From Merdiplasma sp905207905 (GTDB lineage: Bacteria; Bacillota; Clostridia; Lachnospirales; Lachnospiraceae), in NCBI GenBank assembly GCA_902475025.1, contig CABRXX010000042.1, positions 1 to 22,752 of the forward strand: a stretch of DNA of 22,752 nucleotides. Reading direction: 5' to 3'. A model generated the notes under the pieces. It worked only from the letters and a program-made list of their open reading frames with translations, was not told the origin of the DNA and did not search any database. Numbering within the stretch: position 1 is the stretch's first letter; the number at the start of each line of letters is the position of its first letter. Position numbers and translations under genes: made by a program. Of this stretch, positions 1 through 7,421 are shown piece by piece.

Positions 1-107
1 CTACTGCGGAAAGGCTGGCGGCAAAAGGGTTTGAAGAGGAGCAGATCGCAGAGATTTTGGGTTATGGGTTAAGTGTAGTGAGAATGTGGATCTATTCGGG
101 GGAATGA
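1..107 (+). CDS. Rpn-family nuclease/transposase, C-terminal end only (gene starts before the window)
   Basis: Only the last 35 codons are present, read in frame from base 3 to the TGA at 105-107. The peptide contains AERLAAKGFEEEQIAEIL and ends VVRMWIYSGE. It is the same C-terminus as the full Rpn-like gene at 3076-4089: bases 1-55 are identical to 3980-4034, and differences after that are few and mostly silent until the last two codons. The family (recombination-promoting nuclease, PD-(D/E)XK type) is recognised from the complete copy. This end is a short helical tail, not the nuclease core. Whether the upstream part is intact cannot be seen. Confidence 0.85.
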   Translation, partial: TAERLAAKGFEEEQIAEILGYGLSVVRMWIYSGE

Positions 108-213
108 TGGGGGAGATAAGGAAGCTTGGTTTTGCAGGAAAAGCGAAGAGATAGGGCTTATTAATATTAGGACAAAACAGACGAAAAAGAGAATTATAGT
201 ACGGAAACAATCG

Positions 214-248
214 AAAAATCAATCGTAAATTTTTGCGATTGATTTTTT
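214..248 (+). terminator. Intrinsic terminator, 12-bp stem
   Basis: The left arm at 214-225 (AAAAATCAATCG) pairs perfectly with 236-247 around a 10-base loop, and the right arm ends in six T. It could end transcription of the Rpn gene upstream. Because the left arm has an A-run, it could also work on the minus strand. Confidence 0.75.
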
Positions 249-267
249 GCGTATTTATGCATATAAT
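239..267 (+). promoter_or_regulatory. Sigma-A-like promoter of the AlbA_2 gene
   Basis: TTGATT at 239-244, a 17-base spacer and TATAAT at 262-267, with a second overlapping TATAAT at 267-272. The -35 box lies inside the right arm of the terminator hairpin. Transcription would begin around 274-280, so the coding start must be the ATG at 301 and not the in-frame TTG at 247. Confidence 0.6.
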
Positions 268-300
268 ATAATCAATAAGGTTGGAAAGGATACGGTTATT

Positions 301-1554
301 ATGCGTGAAACGAGAATATTAGAGTTCAAGGAAACGATTACGAATACTTTTTTAAAAACAGTCAGTGCCTTTTCGAATTACGATGGTGGAACCATTCTTT
401 TTGGCGTAGATGATGATGGAAATGTAAAAGGTTTGTCGGATGTAAAGCAGGCGTGTCTGGATATCGAAAATAAAATCAATGACAGCATTTCGCCTCAACC
501 GGATTACACACTTGAAATACAGAATCATGATCAAACGATAAAACTCACTGTTACCAGTGGCCTTCAGAAGCCGTATTTATACAAATCAAAAGCATACAAA
601 CGAAATGATACAGCGACGATAGAGGTAGATACTCTGGAATTTTCAAGACTTGTATTGGATGGGAAAAATATTAGATTTGAAGAATTACCTTGTAAAGATC
701 AGGAATTGTCTTTCGAAATTTTACAGAGCAAGCTGAAAGAAAGTATTCAGATTGAAACTTTTAATCAGGATACATTGAGAACATTGAATCTGTATGACAA
801 TGTAAATGGTTTTAATAATGCAGCAGGACTTTTGGCGGATAAAAATCATTTTCCGGGAATTGATATCGTTAAGTTCGGAGAAAACATCAGCATTATTCAA
901 AAGAGAACAACTTTTGAAAATACATCCGTTTTGAATGAATATGAAAAGGCACTTGCTGTATTTAGAGATTACTACCAATATGAAGTAATTCAGGGCGTTG
1001 ACAGAAAGAAGATGGAAAAGATACCGGAAGCAGCTTTCAGAGAGGCAATTGCTAATGCTTTGATCCATAGGGTATGGGATGTGGATTCACACATCAGAGT
1101 TTCCATGTTTGATGACAGAATAGAAGTTGTATCTCCTGGTGGATTGCCGTCTGGAATAACTGAAGAAGAATATTTGTCAGGTAAACTTTCTGTTTTAAGA
1201 AATAGAAATCTTGCCAACGTGTTTTATAGATTAGGATTTGTCGAGATATTCGGAACTGGAATTACAAGAATAAAACAACTGTATACAGAAGGTCTGATGA
1301 AACCGGATTTTGAAGTGTCAGAGAATGCTATAAAAATTGTGCTTCCTTTATTTGAAAAGAATGCTAACTTAACCGAAGACGAAAAAGTGATTTATAAACT
1401 CTTGAGCAAGACAATGTTGAAATCAATAAGTGAAATTGCACCATATATACCTTTTGGAAAATCAAAGACAACAAAGCTACTGAAAGATATGGGTGAAAAA
1501 GGTGTGATTGCAATCGAGGGAAAAGGTAGAGGCACGAAATATATAATTAAGTAA
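301..1554 (+). CDS. AlbA_2-domain / RecG-like ATP-binding protein (Schlafen AlbA_2 + HATPase_c_4)
   Basis: A 417-residue protein. The N-terminus (about 5-125) has the AlbA_2 look: LEFKE, then FSNYDGGTILFGVDDDG. The middle (about 235-345) matches the divergent HATPase_c_4 domain, with FREAIANALIHR, VVSPGGLP and EIFGTGITRIKQL. The C-terminus (about 360-417) looks like a winged helix (SEIAPYIPFGKSKTTKLL). Such proteins (COG2865) are often annotated as putative DNA-binding or RecG-like regulators, but their biochemical role is largely unsettled. The start at 301 was chosen because the promoter -10 lies at 262-267 and a GGAAAGGA site precedes the ATG. The reading frame is complete and AT-rich. A small ORF follows after 6 bases, suggesting co-transcription. 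Confidence 0.85.
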   Translation: MRETRILEFKETITNTFLKTVSAFSNYDGGTILFGVDDDGNVKGLSDVKQACLDIENKINDSISPQPDYTLEIQNHDQTIKLTVTSGLQKPYLYKSKAYKRNDTATIEVDTLEFSRLVLDGKNIRFEELPCKDQELSFEILQSKLKESIQIETFNQDTLRTLNLYDNVNGFNNAAGLLADKNHFPGIDIVKFGENISIIQKRTTFENTSVLNEYEKALAVFRDYYQYEVIQGVDRKKMEKIPEAAFREAIANALIHRVWDVDSHIRVSMFDDRIEVVSPGGLPSGITEEEYLSGKLSVLRNRNLANVFYRLGFVEIFGTGITRIKQLYTEGLMKPDFEVSENAIKIVLPLFEKNANLTEDEKVIYKLLSKTMLKSISEIAPYIPFGKSKTTKLLKDMGEKGVIAIEGKGRGTKYIIK

Positions 1555-1560
1555 CTGGGG

Positions 1561-1749
1561 ATGGAAAATGTAGAAAGGCTTTATAAGAAAAGTCCAACGG
1601 ATATTAAAAGGTATTTTGACAAATCAACATTTTTAATCTTTGTAATGCTTATAAAAGACTATAAAAATGTAGATATTGACGAAAAGAAATTGGTAGATGT
1701 TTTGAACATGGAAGAATCTTTAACAGCATTGATAAACATAATTCATTGA
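1561..1749 (+). CDS. Small hypothetical protein, 62 aa
   Basis: Starts 6 bases after the stop of the AlbA_2 gene, with CTGGGG just before the ATG as a weak ribosome site. The peptide is hydrophilic and helical with a short hydrophobic stretch (FLIFVMLIKDY). I do not recognise a family. Tight spacing and similar AT-rich composition favour a real gene or a remnant in the same operon. Confidence 0.45.
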   Translation: MENVERLYKKSPTDIKRYFDKSTFLIFVMLIKDYKNVDIDEKKLVDVLNMEESLTALINIIH

Positions 1750-1783
1750 AATGGTATTTGGATGCAGATGAAGAAAAGACATT

Positions 1784-2011
1784 ATGAGACACGATTTAAA
1801 AGAATGCGGAAAGCGTATCCAGCAGCTTCGCAAAGAACGAGAACTTATACAGGAACAACTGGCAGAGAAATTAAATGCCAGTCAGAATACAATTGCTAAG
1901 ATTGAATCTGGGCTGCGCAGACCAGCTATTGATTTTCTGCTTGAAATCTCGGAGCTTTTCAATGTATCAACAAATTATCTTGTGTTCGCTGGATACTTAG
2001 ATTATTTGTAG
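1784..2011 (+). CDS. XRE-family helix-turn-helix regulator, short
   Basis: 75 residues, almost all of them one HTH_3/Cro-CI domain. RIQQLRKERELIQEQLAEKL forms the first helices, SQNTIAKIESGLRRPAID holds the recognition helix, and LLEISELFNVSTNYLV is the typical C-terminal helix. The family binds DNA operators as a repressor or activator. There is nothing after the HTH except FAGYLDYL, so this is either a minimal regulator or one cut short. The ribosome site is poor (GAAGAAAAG). Its place behind the AlbA_2 gene suggests it controls that small cassette. Confidence 0.75.
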   Translation: MRHDLKECGKRIQQLRKERELIQEQLAEKLNASQNTIAKIESGLRRPAIDFLLEISELFNVSTNYLVFAGYLDYL

Positions 2012-2107
2012 TTTCACCAAAAATATGCGCTTACGTTACGTTTTACAGACGGGGGCAATTTTCCGGTTAATGGTGGCTTGGATGCCAAAGAACTTACCTT
2101 ACGGTAT

Positions 2108-2823
2108 TTAAATACATGCAAACGCTTGCAGCAGAATTAAACTTTCTGTGGAAAACATCACCATGTAAAGTTTGTTTGCCTGATGCTCAGTGACTGTGAC
2201 CATGTTGGTATGGCAGCAGAATATCAAAAGAGGACGTAAGGGAAGAAAATAACGACCCCGGACGCCTCCAATGTTTATGGCACCATATGCTGTGTAGGTC
2301 AGAAGCATAGATAAAATAATAAGGAACATACTGAGTACAGATGAAGCTGCAAATACAGTTTTATAATGGCCTCTGTCATTTTTGTGGCAGGATTTTTCAT
2401 TGGCAAGAAGTATTAATCCTGTCAATAAAATGATCAGACAATATCAATTGGCTTCCATGTCCAGTCAGGAGAGTTTTCCCTAAGAATTCCTGAGAGAAGA
2501 GGATTTATATTCTGAATCGTGTGCTATAGGATTGCAAGGCAGTTTCCAGAGTTTTGCAAAAAAAAGGAGATTGAGCAGGAAGTGGCTTCTGCATCAGTTG
2601 CATTGCCGAGGAGTGTTTTTAATAAATGAAAGTAAAAATGTAAAATGAAATTACAAAGCAATACCAACAGCAATGCTAACGTTTTTTGTGGAAATGCTAT
2701 AAGCAGGTAGCGGCATGTATGTTGGATAATGAAATAGTATTTATCTCCCACATTTGAAGTGGGGATTGCTAACTTAAAAGCTTCATGTAAAATAGACATC
2801 TTATTTAGAAACAGAAAAATCAT
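2108..2823 (-). pseudogene. Remnant of a DUF2142-like polytopic membrane protein
   Basis: Read on the minus strand, 2108-2440 encodes a hydrophobic C-terminus with VLSMFLIILSMLLTYTAYG followed by INIGGVRGRYFLPLRPLLI. The GG(V)xGRYFLPxxPLL motif is the hallmark I associate with DUF2142 membrane proteins of cell-envelope polysaccharide loci. Just upstream the coding sense jumps frame: 2441-2520 reads LRENSPDWTWKPIDIV before a stop. Beyond a further frame change, 2524-2823 encodes DKYYFIIQHTCRYLLIAF and more hydrophobic sequence, compatible with earlier parts of the same protein. At least two frame breaks and no start region argue for a dead gene. The family call rests mainly on the GRYFLP segment. 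Confidence 0.5.
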
Positions 2824-3019
2824 TATAGCACAGAAAGATCATTGCTCTTGGACTAATTTTTGCTATACGATGAGAAGGATGAATGGAGAAGTGGTTTTAT
2901 ATAACAGCCAGAAATGGATATATTGCAGAAATTTAGAAAATACAAAAAACACTGTTTCAGCCTAGGAACCGATAGCCTATTGCAATGATGAAACTTTTTA
3001 ATAATCCGTAGCTTTTCAC

Positions 3020-3048
3020 TTGCCTTCCAGATTTTTTAATGATAGAAT
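3020..3048 (+). promoter_or_regulatory. Sigma-A-like promoter of the Rpn gene
   Basis: TTGCCT at 3020-3025, a 17-base spacer and TAGAAT at 3043-3048, about 28 bases before the TTG start at 3076. From 2824 to 3019 I see no supported gene. Confidence 0.5.
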
Positions 3049-3075
3049 ATAAGAGACTAGAAAACCAAGGAGGAA

Positions 3076-4089
3076 TTGGCTATCGGAAGAAAAGATTCAG
3101 TGACCAAAGCGTACATGGGTGAAGATGGCGTTTTTGCAGATGCTTTTAATTATTTTCTTTACCAGGGCAGGCAGGTGCTGGCCCCGGAAGATTTGAAGCC
3201 CCTGGATACAGCACAGCTTGGGGTATTTTCGGGAACCGGAAAAGCTGCAGGGACTGCCGTGGAAGCAGTACAGAAGTACCGGGATGTGCTAAAGATAGGG
3301 AATGTGAAGAAGGATGACAGGGCCGCCTACCTTTTGCTTGGGGTGGAGAACCAGAGCCAGGTGCATTATGCCATGCCCGTAAGGAATCTGGTGTACGATG
3401 CCCTCCAGTATGCCAGGCAGGTAGAGCAGATTGCGGCAGACCACCGGAGGCAGTGTGACTGGAGCGGGCATAGCCGTGGAGAATATCTTTCCGGTTTTTA
3501 TAAGAAGGATCAGCTTCTTCCGGTGATCACATTGGCGATCTTTTTCAGCCCGGATAGGTGGGACGGTCCGATGACGCTGCATGATATGATGTCTGCGACA
3601 GATCCGGAGCTTCTGAAGCTGGTACAGGATTACCGGATCCACTTGATAGAACCGGCAGCCATGGAGACGGAGGATTTCGAGAAGTTGTGCTCCAGTCTGA
3701 GGGAAGTGCTGGCATTTATTAAATATTCCAGGGATCCGGAGAAGCTTTCCAAGCTGCTGACCCAGGATCCTCATTTTGAACATCTGGACCGAAGTGCAGC
3801 TATGGTGATCAGCGCCTGTACCCACACAGATTTGAATATAAAAGAGGATGAGGAGGCGGTAAATATGTGTCAAGCCATAGAGGCTATGAAGAGAGACAGC
3901 CGGGAGGCGGGAGTTGCAGAAGGAAGGGCAGAGGGAAGAGCAGAGGGGAAAGAAGAAGGAATGCTTATTCAGGCCAGAGCTACTGCGGAAAGGCTGGCGG
4001 CAAAAGGGTTTGAAGAGGAGCAGATCGCAGAGATCCTGGGTTACGGGTTAAGTGTAGTGAGAATGTGGATTTATTCTGATGAACAGTAA
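3076..4089 (+). CDS. Rpn-family recombination-promoting nuclease / putative transposase
   Basis: 337 residues. The N-terminus (DSVTKAYMGEDGVFADAFNY) and the core LLLGVENQSQVHYAMPVRNL are typical of Rpn/PD-(D/E)XK 'transposase-like' proteins common in Lachnospiraceae. Glu91 and Gln93 in GVENQ would be the E-x-Q part of the nuclease site. The C-terminus carries an AEGRAEGRAEGKEEG charged repeat and a helical tail. Known members promote recombination by nicking DNA; mobility is not proven. The start is odd: AAGGAGG (3068-3074) lies only one base before a TTG at 3076, so the ATG at 3115 is an alternative, although it would drop family-typical N-terminal residues. The 3' end is duplicated at bases 1-107. 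Confidence 0.85.
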   Translation: MAIGRKDSVTKAYMGEDGVFADAFNYFLYQGRQVLAPEDLKPLDTAQLGVFSGTGKAAGTAVEAVQKYRDVLKIGNVKKDDRAAYLLLGVENQSQVHYAMPVRNLVYDALQYARQVEQIAADHRRQCDWSGHSRGEYLSGFYKKDQLLPVITLAIFFSPDRWDGPMTLHDMMSATDPELLKLVQDYRIHLIEPAAMETEDFEKLCSSLREVLAFIKYSRDPEKLSKLLTQDPHFEHLDRSAAMVISACTHTDLNIKEDEEAVNMCQAIEAMKRDSREAGVAEGRAEGRAEGKEEGMLIQARATAERLAAKGFEEEQIAEILGYGLSVVRMWIYSDEQ

Positions 4090-4172
4090 GGCGGATAAGG
4101 GTATCTGTTTTGAAAGTTTTTATATGTGAGATTTTTTTAGAAATGCTTCTGCAGTTTACTGGTGTATAAAAT

Positions 4173-4189
4173 GCCGCATTCTATGCGGC
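4173..4189 (+). other. Stem-loop downstream of the Rpn gene
   Basis: GCCGCAT at 4173-4179, loop TCT, ATGCGGC at 4183-4189: a perfect 7-bp stem. No T-run follows directly, so it is a weak candidate terminator or just a hairpin. The rest of 4090-4327 shows no gene and no convincing promoter. Confidence 0.4.
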
Positions 4190-4327
4190 TGCACTTTCCA
4201 CTGATTTTTTGTAGAATGAAGTTCAAAGAAACTGGAGTATCTTGAGATGCCGGAGTCCTGGCTTACGGTATTTTAAGAATTGGAGGAACATGAGAAATAA
4301 GTGATAGTAAGAGAGGCAGGTGAAACC

Positions 4328-5575
4328 ATGGCATACAGTGAGTTAATTAAAAATTTTAATAAGATCCGTGATTATATGCGGGATTTTTATATTTATGGTT
4401 TCAAATGCCGTGATGATTATACAAAGAAAAGCGCCAGATCCTATGACAATGAGAAACGGCGGATGGAGAGCTGGCTTGGGGATTATATGCAATTTCGCCG
4501 AACCGCTGATGGCAAGGAAGTATTTTTATCCATAGACAGTAGAGTGACGAAACAGAATCCGCTTTATAAAGCATGGAAAACGAAAAGTTTTACAGACGGA
4601 GATATTACGCTGCATTTTGTGATCCTGGATATTCTTGCTTCCGGGGCAGAGAAGTCGTTTCTTGAAATAGCCGGACAGATAGATTCTTATTTGGAGGTAT
4701 TTGATCATGTACGGCTGTTTGATAGTTCCACGATCCGAAAGAAGCTGAATGAGTATGTGAAAGAGGGAATGCTGGTCAGCAGAAGATCAGGAAAAACAGT
4801 TCTGTACCGGCGTTCCCAGGAGAACAGTATTCCGAATACAGACATTCTGGATTTCTTTTCAGAAACAGCGCCATGCGGCGTAATAGGATCCTTTCTTTTG
4901 GATAAAACAGCCAGGCATGAGAGCTGTTTTGCTTTTAAGCATCATTACATAACAGGGGCTATGGATAGTGAGGTGCTTTGCTCTATATTTGCAGCGATTC
5001 ATGAAAAGAGAATGATTGCAGTTGAGATGATCAACAGAGAAAAGAATCGGGTTTCGGAAAGTCATCTGGTTCCCCTTAGAGTCAGAAACAGCGTTCAGGG
5101 TGGGAGACAGTATCTTATGGCTTATGCGCCGCGGTTTAAGAGAATTACATCGTATCGTTTGGACAATATTATTTCGGTAAAGACAGAAGCGGTTTCAGAA
5201 CAATTTGATGAGCTTCGGAGAAAGTTAGACAGGCTGGAACCGCATATATGGGGAGTCAGTACAGACAGCAGATCTGGGAAGCGAATGGAGCACGTTGCAT
5301 TTACGGTTCGCTATACAGAGGAAGAAAAGCATATCCCCAGGAGGCTGGAAAGGGAAAAACGTATTGGCACAGTGGAACATCTAGATCAAAATACAAGCAG
5401 ATTTTCAGCGGATGTATTCGATGCTGGCGAACTGATCCCCTGGATCCGCACCTTCATTTGCCGGATCACGGATATTTCAATTTCTAACAAGGCATTGGAA
5501 GATCAGTTTAAAAAAGATCTTCAGACAATGTATGCAATGTATGGCTTGAAAGGCGGTGACAGCCATGCTGTTTAG
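4328..5575 (+). CDS. WYL-domain transcriptional regulator (first of a pair)
   Basis: 415 residues from the ATG at 4328; an upstream in-frame start at 4301 has no better ribosome site. The N-terminal half (about 1-170) looks like winged-helix DNA-binding segments, for example DSSTIRKKLNEYVKEGMLV. The WYL-type domain lies at about 225-300, with HLVPLRVRN, GRQYLMAYAP and ITSYRLDNI. The remainder fits the C-terminal extension (WCX). WYL domains are thought to sense nucleic-acid or nucleotide ligands and often control defence or repair genes. The gene overlaps the next WYL gene by 11 bases, so the two are co-translated. Downstream rtcB and rlaP remnants suggest it regulated an RNA-repair operon. 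Confidence 0.85.
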   Translation: MAYSELIKNFNKIRDYMRDFYIYGFKCRDDYTKKSARSYDNEKRRMESWLGDYMQFRRTADGKEVFLSIDSRVTKQNPLYKAWKTKSFTDGDITLHFVILDILASGAEKSFLEIAGQIDSYLEVFDHVRLFDSSTIRKKLNEYVKEGMLVSRRSGKTVLYRRSQENSIPNTDILDFFSETAPCGVIGSFLLDKTARHESCFAFKHHYITGAMDSEVLCSIFAAIHEKRMIAVEMINREKNRVSESHLVPLRVRNSVQGGRQYLMAYAPRFKRITSYRLDNIISVKTEAVSEQFDELRRKLDRLEPHIWGVSTDSRSGKRMEHVAFTVRYTEEEKHIPRRLEREKRIGTVEHLDQNTSRFSADVFDAGELIPWIRTFICRITDISISNKALEDQFKKDLQTMYAMYGLKGGDSHAV

Positions 5576-6476
5576 TGAATTATATGGGGTTTATTTCCAC
5601 ACGGTTGCTTCGATCTTGACTGCCGCAGTGGATCATACGCTGCAGCCGGGCGAGATGAAGCGAATCATACAGGAGACTGCTTTTGGAGAGAGCATGCTGA
5701 ATATTCCGGAAGCATTGGGGAAGGAACACTGGCGGCTGATGAAAGACGATGGGACTACCATTATCAGGAATGTTCCGACTATGCCGCTGACGATACTGCA
5801 AAAACGCTGGCTCAATGCAATTGCCTATGATCCCAGAATCCGGTTGTTTACAGATGAACCTGCTGTCTTTCCGGATATAGAACCTTTGTTTTTTCCGGAA
5901 GATATCAAAGTATTTGACCGATATGGGGATGGGGATCCGTATGAGGATGAAGAATATATCCGCAACTTCCGCTTGATCCTGGATGCCATTAAACATCAAT
6001 ATTCTCTTCAGATCAGTGTCGTAAGCCGTCATGGAGAGCGGATCACAACCAGGACACTTCTGGAATATCTGGAGTATTCAGAGAAGGATGATAAGTTTCG
6101 ATTGATCGGGACTGGAAGCAAATTAGGGAACACAATTAATTTGGGCCGCATTATCTCCTGCGGGAAATGTGACATAACAGAAAAAAATGTACCTGGAAAG
6201 AGAAATCTTTCTCGTCCCCGTACCGTGATTTTTGAAGTTGCAGATGAGAGAAATGCTCTGGAAAGGGCGCTGATGCACTTTGCTCACTTTAAAAAGCAGG
6301 CAGAAAAGCTGGAAGATGGCAAATATAAGATTACGCTGTGTTACGATAAAGAAGATGAAACGGAAGTCCTGATCCGTGTGCTCTCTTTCGGCCCTATGAT
6401 CCGGGTTGTAAAACCGCCGGCATTTGTCAATTTAATAAAGAGGAGATTGCTGGATCAAAAAAGTTGTGAACTGTGA
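5565..6476 (+). CDS. WYL-domain protein (second of the pair)
   Basis: 303 residues from the ATG at 5565; a GTG at 5556 is also possible but sits closer to the AAAGGCGG site. The N-terminal part (MLFSELYGVYFHTVASIL) is followed by LTILQKRWLNAI, a motif I know from paired WYL proteins of clostridia. A WYL-like core is at about 150-205 (ITTRTLLEYLEYSEKDDKFR) and a C-terminal extension ends in PPAFVNLIKRRLLDQ. It likely acts together with the preceding WYL protein, as a hetero-pair or two-part regulator. Its stop codon lies inside the terminator hairpin. Confidence 0.8.
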   Translation: MLFSELYGVYFHTVASILTAAVDHTLQPGEMKRIIQETAFGESMLNIPEALGKEHWRLMKDDGTTIIRNVPTMPLTILQKRWLNAIAYDPRIRLFTDEPAVFPDIEPLFFPEDIKVFDRYGDGDPYEDEEYIRNFRLILDAIKHQYSLQISVVSRHGERITTRTLLEYLEYSEKDDKFRLIGTGSKLGNTINLGRIISCGKCDITEKNVPGKRNLSRPRTVIFEVADERNALERALMHFAHFKKQAEKLEDGKYKITLCYDKEDETEVLIRVLSFGPMIRVVKPPAFVNLIKRRLLDQKSCEL

Positions 6477-6495
6477 CAAGTTCGCAACTTTTTTT
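6457..6495 (+). terminator. Strong intrinsic terminator at the end of the WYL pair
   Basis: The arms 6457-6471 and 6480-6494 form a 15-bp stem (one G-T pair) around an 8-base loop, TGTGACAA. The outer part is A6/T7, so it could terminate in both directions. It overlaps the last codons of the second WYL gene. Confidence 0.85.
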
Positions 6496-6509
6496 CCGTG
6501 ATAAAGAAG

Positions 6510-6537
6510 TTCAGACGCAGTAAACTATCGGTATAAC
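6510..6537 (+). promoter_or_regulatory. Promoter in front of the rtcB/rlaP remnants
   Basis: TTCAGA at 6510-6515, a 16-base spacer and TATAAC at 6532-6537. It lies just after the terminator and before an AGGAAGG ribosome site (6549-6555). It would drive the downstream genes separately from the WYL pair and is a natural target for WYL control. Confidence 0.5.
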
Positions 6538-6557
6538 AGGATAAGATCAGGAAGGAT

Positions 6558-6815
6558 GTGAATGAAATTCTGGAGGAGTATAAAACAGCCATGAAAGACG
6601 TTTATTCTACATCAGTAACGGCCGCCACACTAGATGAAGCGCCTATGGCCTACAAATCTTTAGAAGATATTATTGATGTGATCCGGGATACCGTAGAGAT
6701 TATTGATATTATGAAGCCAGTGTATAATTTTAAGGCTTCTGAGGAGGATGTACCATGGAAGAAACGGGGTGAAACAAATGAGAGAAAAGATACAAGCGCA
6801 GCTTCGGAGGATTGA
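6558..6815 (+). pseudogene. rtcB: RtcB RNA ligase, C-terminal remnant
   Basis: The frame encodes YSTSVTAATLDEAPMAYK followed by DIIDVIRDTVEIIDIM and PVYNFKASEE. This matches the extreme C-terminus of RtcB, where DExPxAYK and a final VxxVxPVxxxKA segment are conserved. RtcB joins RNA 2',3'-cyclic phosphate or 3'-phosphate ends to 5'-OH ends using GTP and Mn2+. A full enzyme is about 400-480 residues; here at most ~75 of these remain, and the metal-binding and guanylylation histidines are all missing. A ribosome site (AGGAAGG) and a possible original ATG at 6562 survive but are out of frame, as if a large deletion joined the gene start to its end. The frame runs 38 bases into rlaP. Confidence 0.7.
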
Positions 6816-7212
6816 AGTTCAGGAGAAAGTAAGAATATTATTTGCAGCAGAGTCCGGAAGCCGCGCCTGGGGCTTTGCATCTCCTGACAGTGACTATGAT
6901 GTACGGTTTATCTATATTAGATCGCAGCAGGATTATCTGAAGCTGAAACCGGATCGAGACATGATCGAATTACCCTTAGATCCTGTGTTGGATATCAATG
7001 GCTGGGATCTGCAAAAGACATTAAGATTATTGTATAAATCCAATCCGACTCTGTTTGAGTGGATTTCGTCTCCCATCATTTATCTGGAAACGGCATTTGC
7101 AGGCCGGTTGAGAAATCTGGCAGGCAATTATTTTTTCCCTAAAAAGGCAATCTATCACTACATAAGCATGGCGGAGGGAAATTACCGTGAATATCTGAAA
7201 AGTGATGAATAG
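6778..7212 (+). CDS. RlaP-like (YcgL-type) nucleotidyltransferase, probably C-terminally truncated
   Basis: 144 residues from the ATG at 6778, preceded by GGGGTGAAACAA. The N-terminus has the DNA-polymerase-beta-like nucleotidyltransferase motif SGSRAWGFASPDSDYDVRF, with Asp39 and Asp41 as likely metal ligands. LFEWISSPIIYL and FFPKKAIYHYISMAEGNYREYL follow, as in RlaP (RNA-ligase-associated predicted nucleotidyltransferase). Family members are usually about 250 residues. Here a TAG stops the frame after KSDE, and the sequence after it (VKNKN) still faintly resembles the family before it is lost. It neighbours the RtcB remnant, as in RNA-repair operons. It may be inactive. Confidence 0.75.
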   Translation: MREKIQAQLRRIEVQEKVRILFAAESGSRAWGFASPDSDYDVRFIYIRSQQDYLKLKPDRDMIELPLDPVLDINGWDLQKTLRLLYKSNPTLFEWISSPIIYLETAFAGRLRNLAGNYFFPKKAIYHYISMAEGNYREYLKSDE

Positions 7213-7249
7213 GTGAAAAACAAAAATATCACAAATGATTGTGGAAATA

Positions 7250-7258
7250 TGCTATAGT
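7250..7258 (+). promoter_or_regulatory. Extended -10 promoter candidate for the methyltransferase
   Basis: TGC directly followed by TATAGT (7253-7258) gives an extended -10; no good -35 box is seen. Transcription from here would leave a leader of about 155 bases before the ATG at 7422. I see no recognisable riboswitch in it. Confidence 0.35.
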
Positions 7259-7421
7259 AAGAGGGAGAATGCAAGGGGGCTTTTGAAACAAAGAAGTGCA
7301 GAAGTACCGGACGTGCGCAAGGCAGCGAATGCGAGGAGAGACGGCTGGCCCTATACGGACAGAAAATCTAAGCGGCACCAGGATTGTAAAAAGAGAAAAA
7401 GATGCAGGGAGAAAGACGGAT

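Noticed and set aside
247..300. Upstream TTG extension of the AlbA_2 gene
   Set aside because: It begins upstream of the -10 box at 262-267 and inside the terminator arm, so it would not be on the mRNA.
2759..2965. 68-aa plus-strand frame before the Rpn gene
   Set aside because: No ribosome site, no recognisable sequence, and it overlaps the minus-strand relic.
2969..3086. Inverted repeat CCGATAGCC / GGCTATCGG around the Rpn promoter
   Set aside because: Only 9 bp over 118 bases, and the left arm lies upstream of the predicted transcript start; chance is likely.
7259..7421. Possible riboswitch in the methyltransferase leader
   Set aside because: The leader is long, but I saw no known aptamer core and no terminator/anti-terminator pair.
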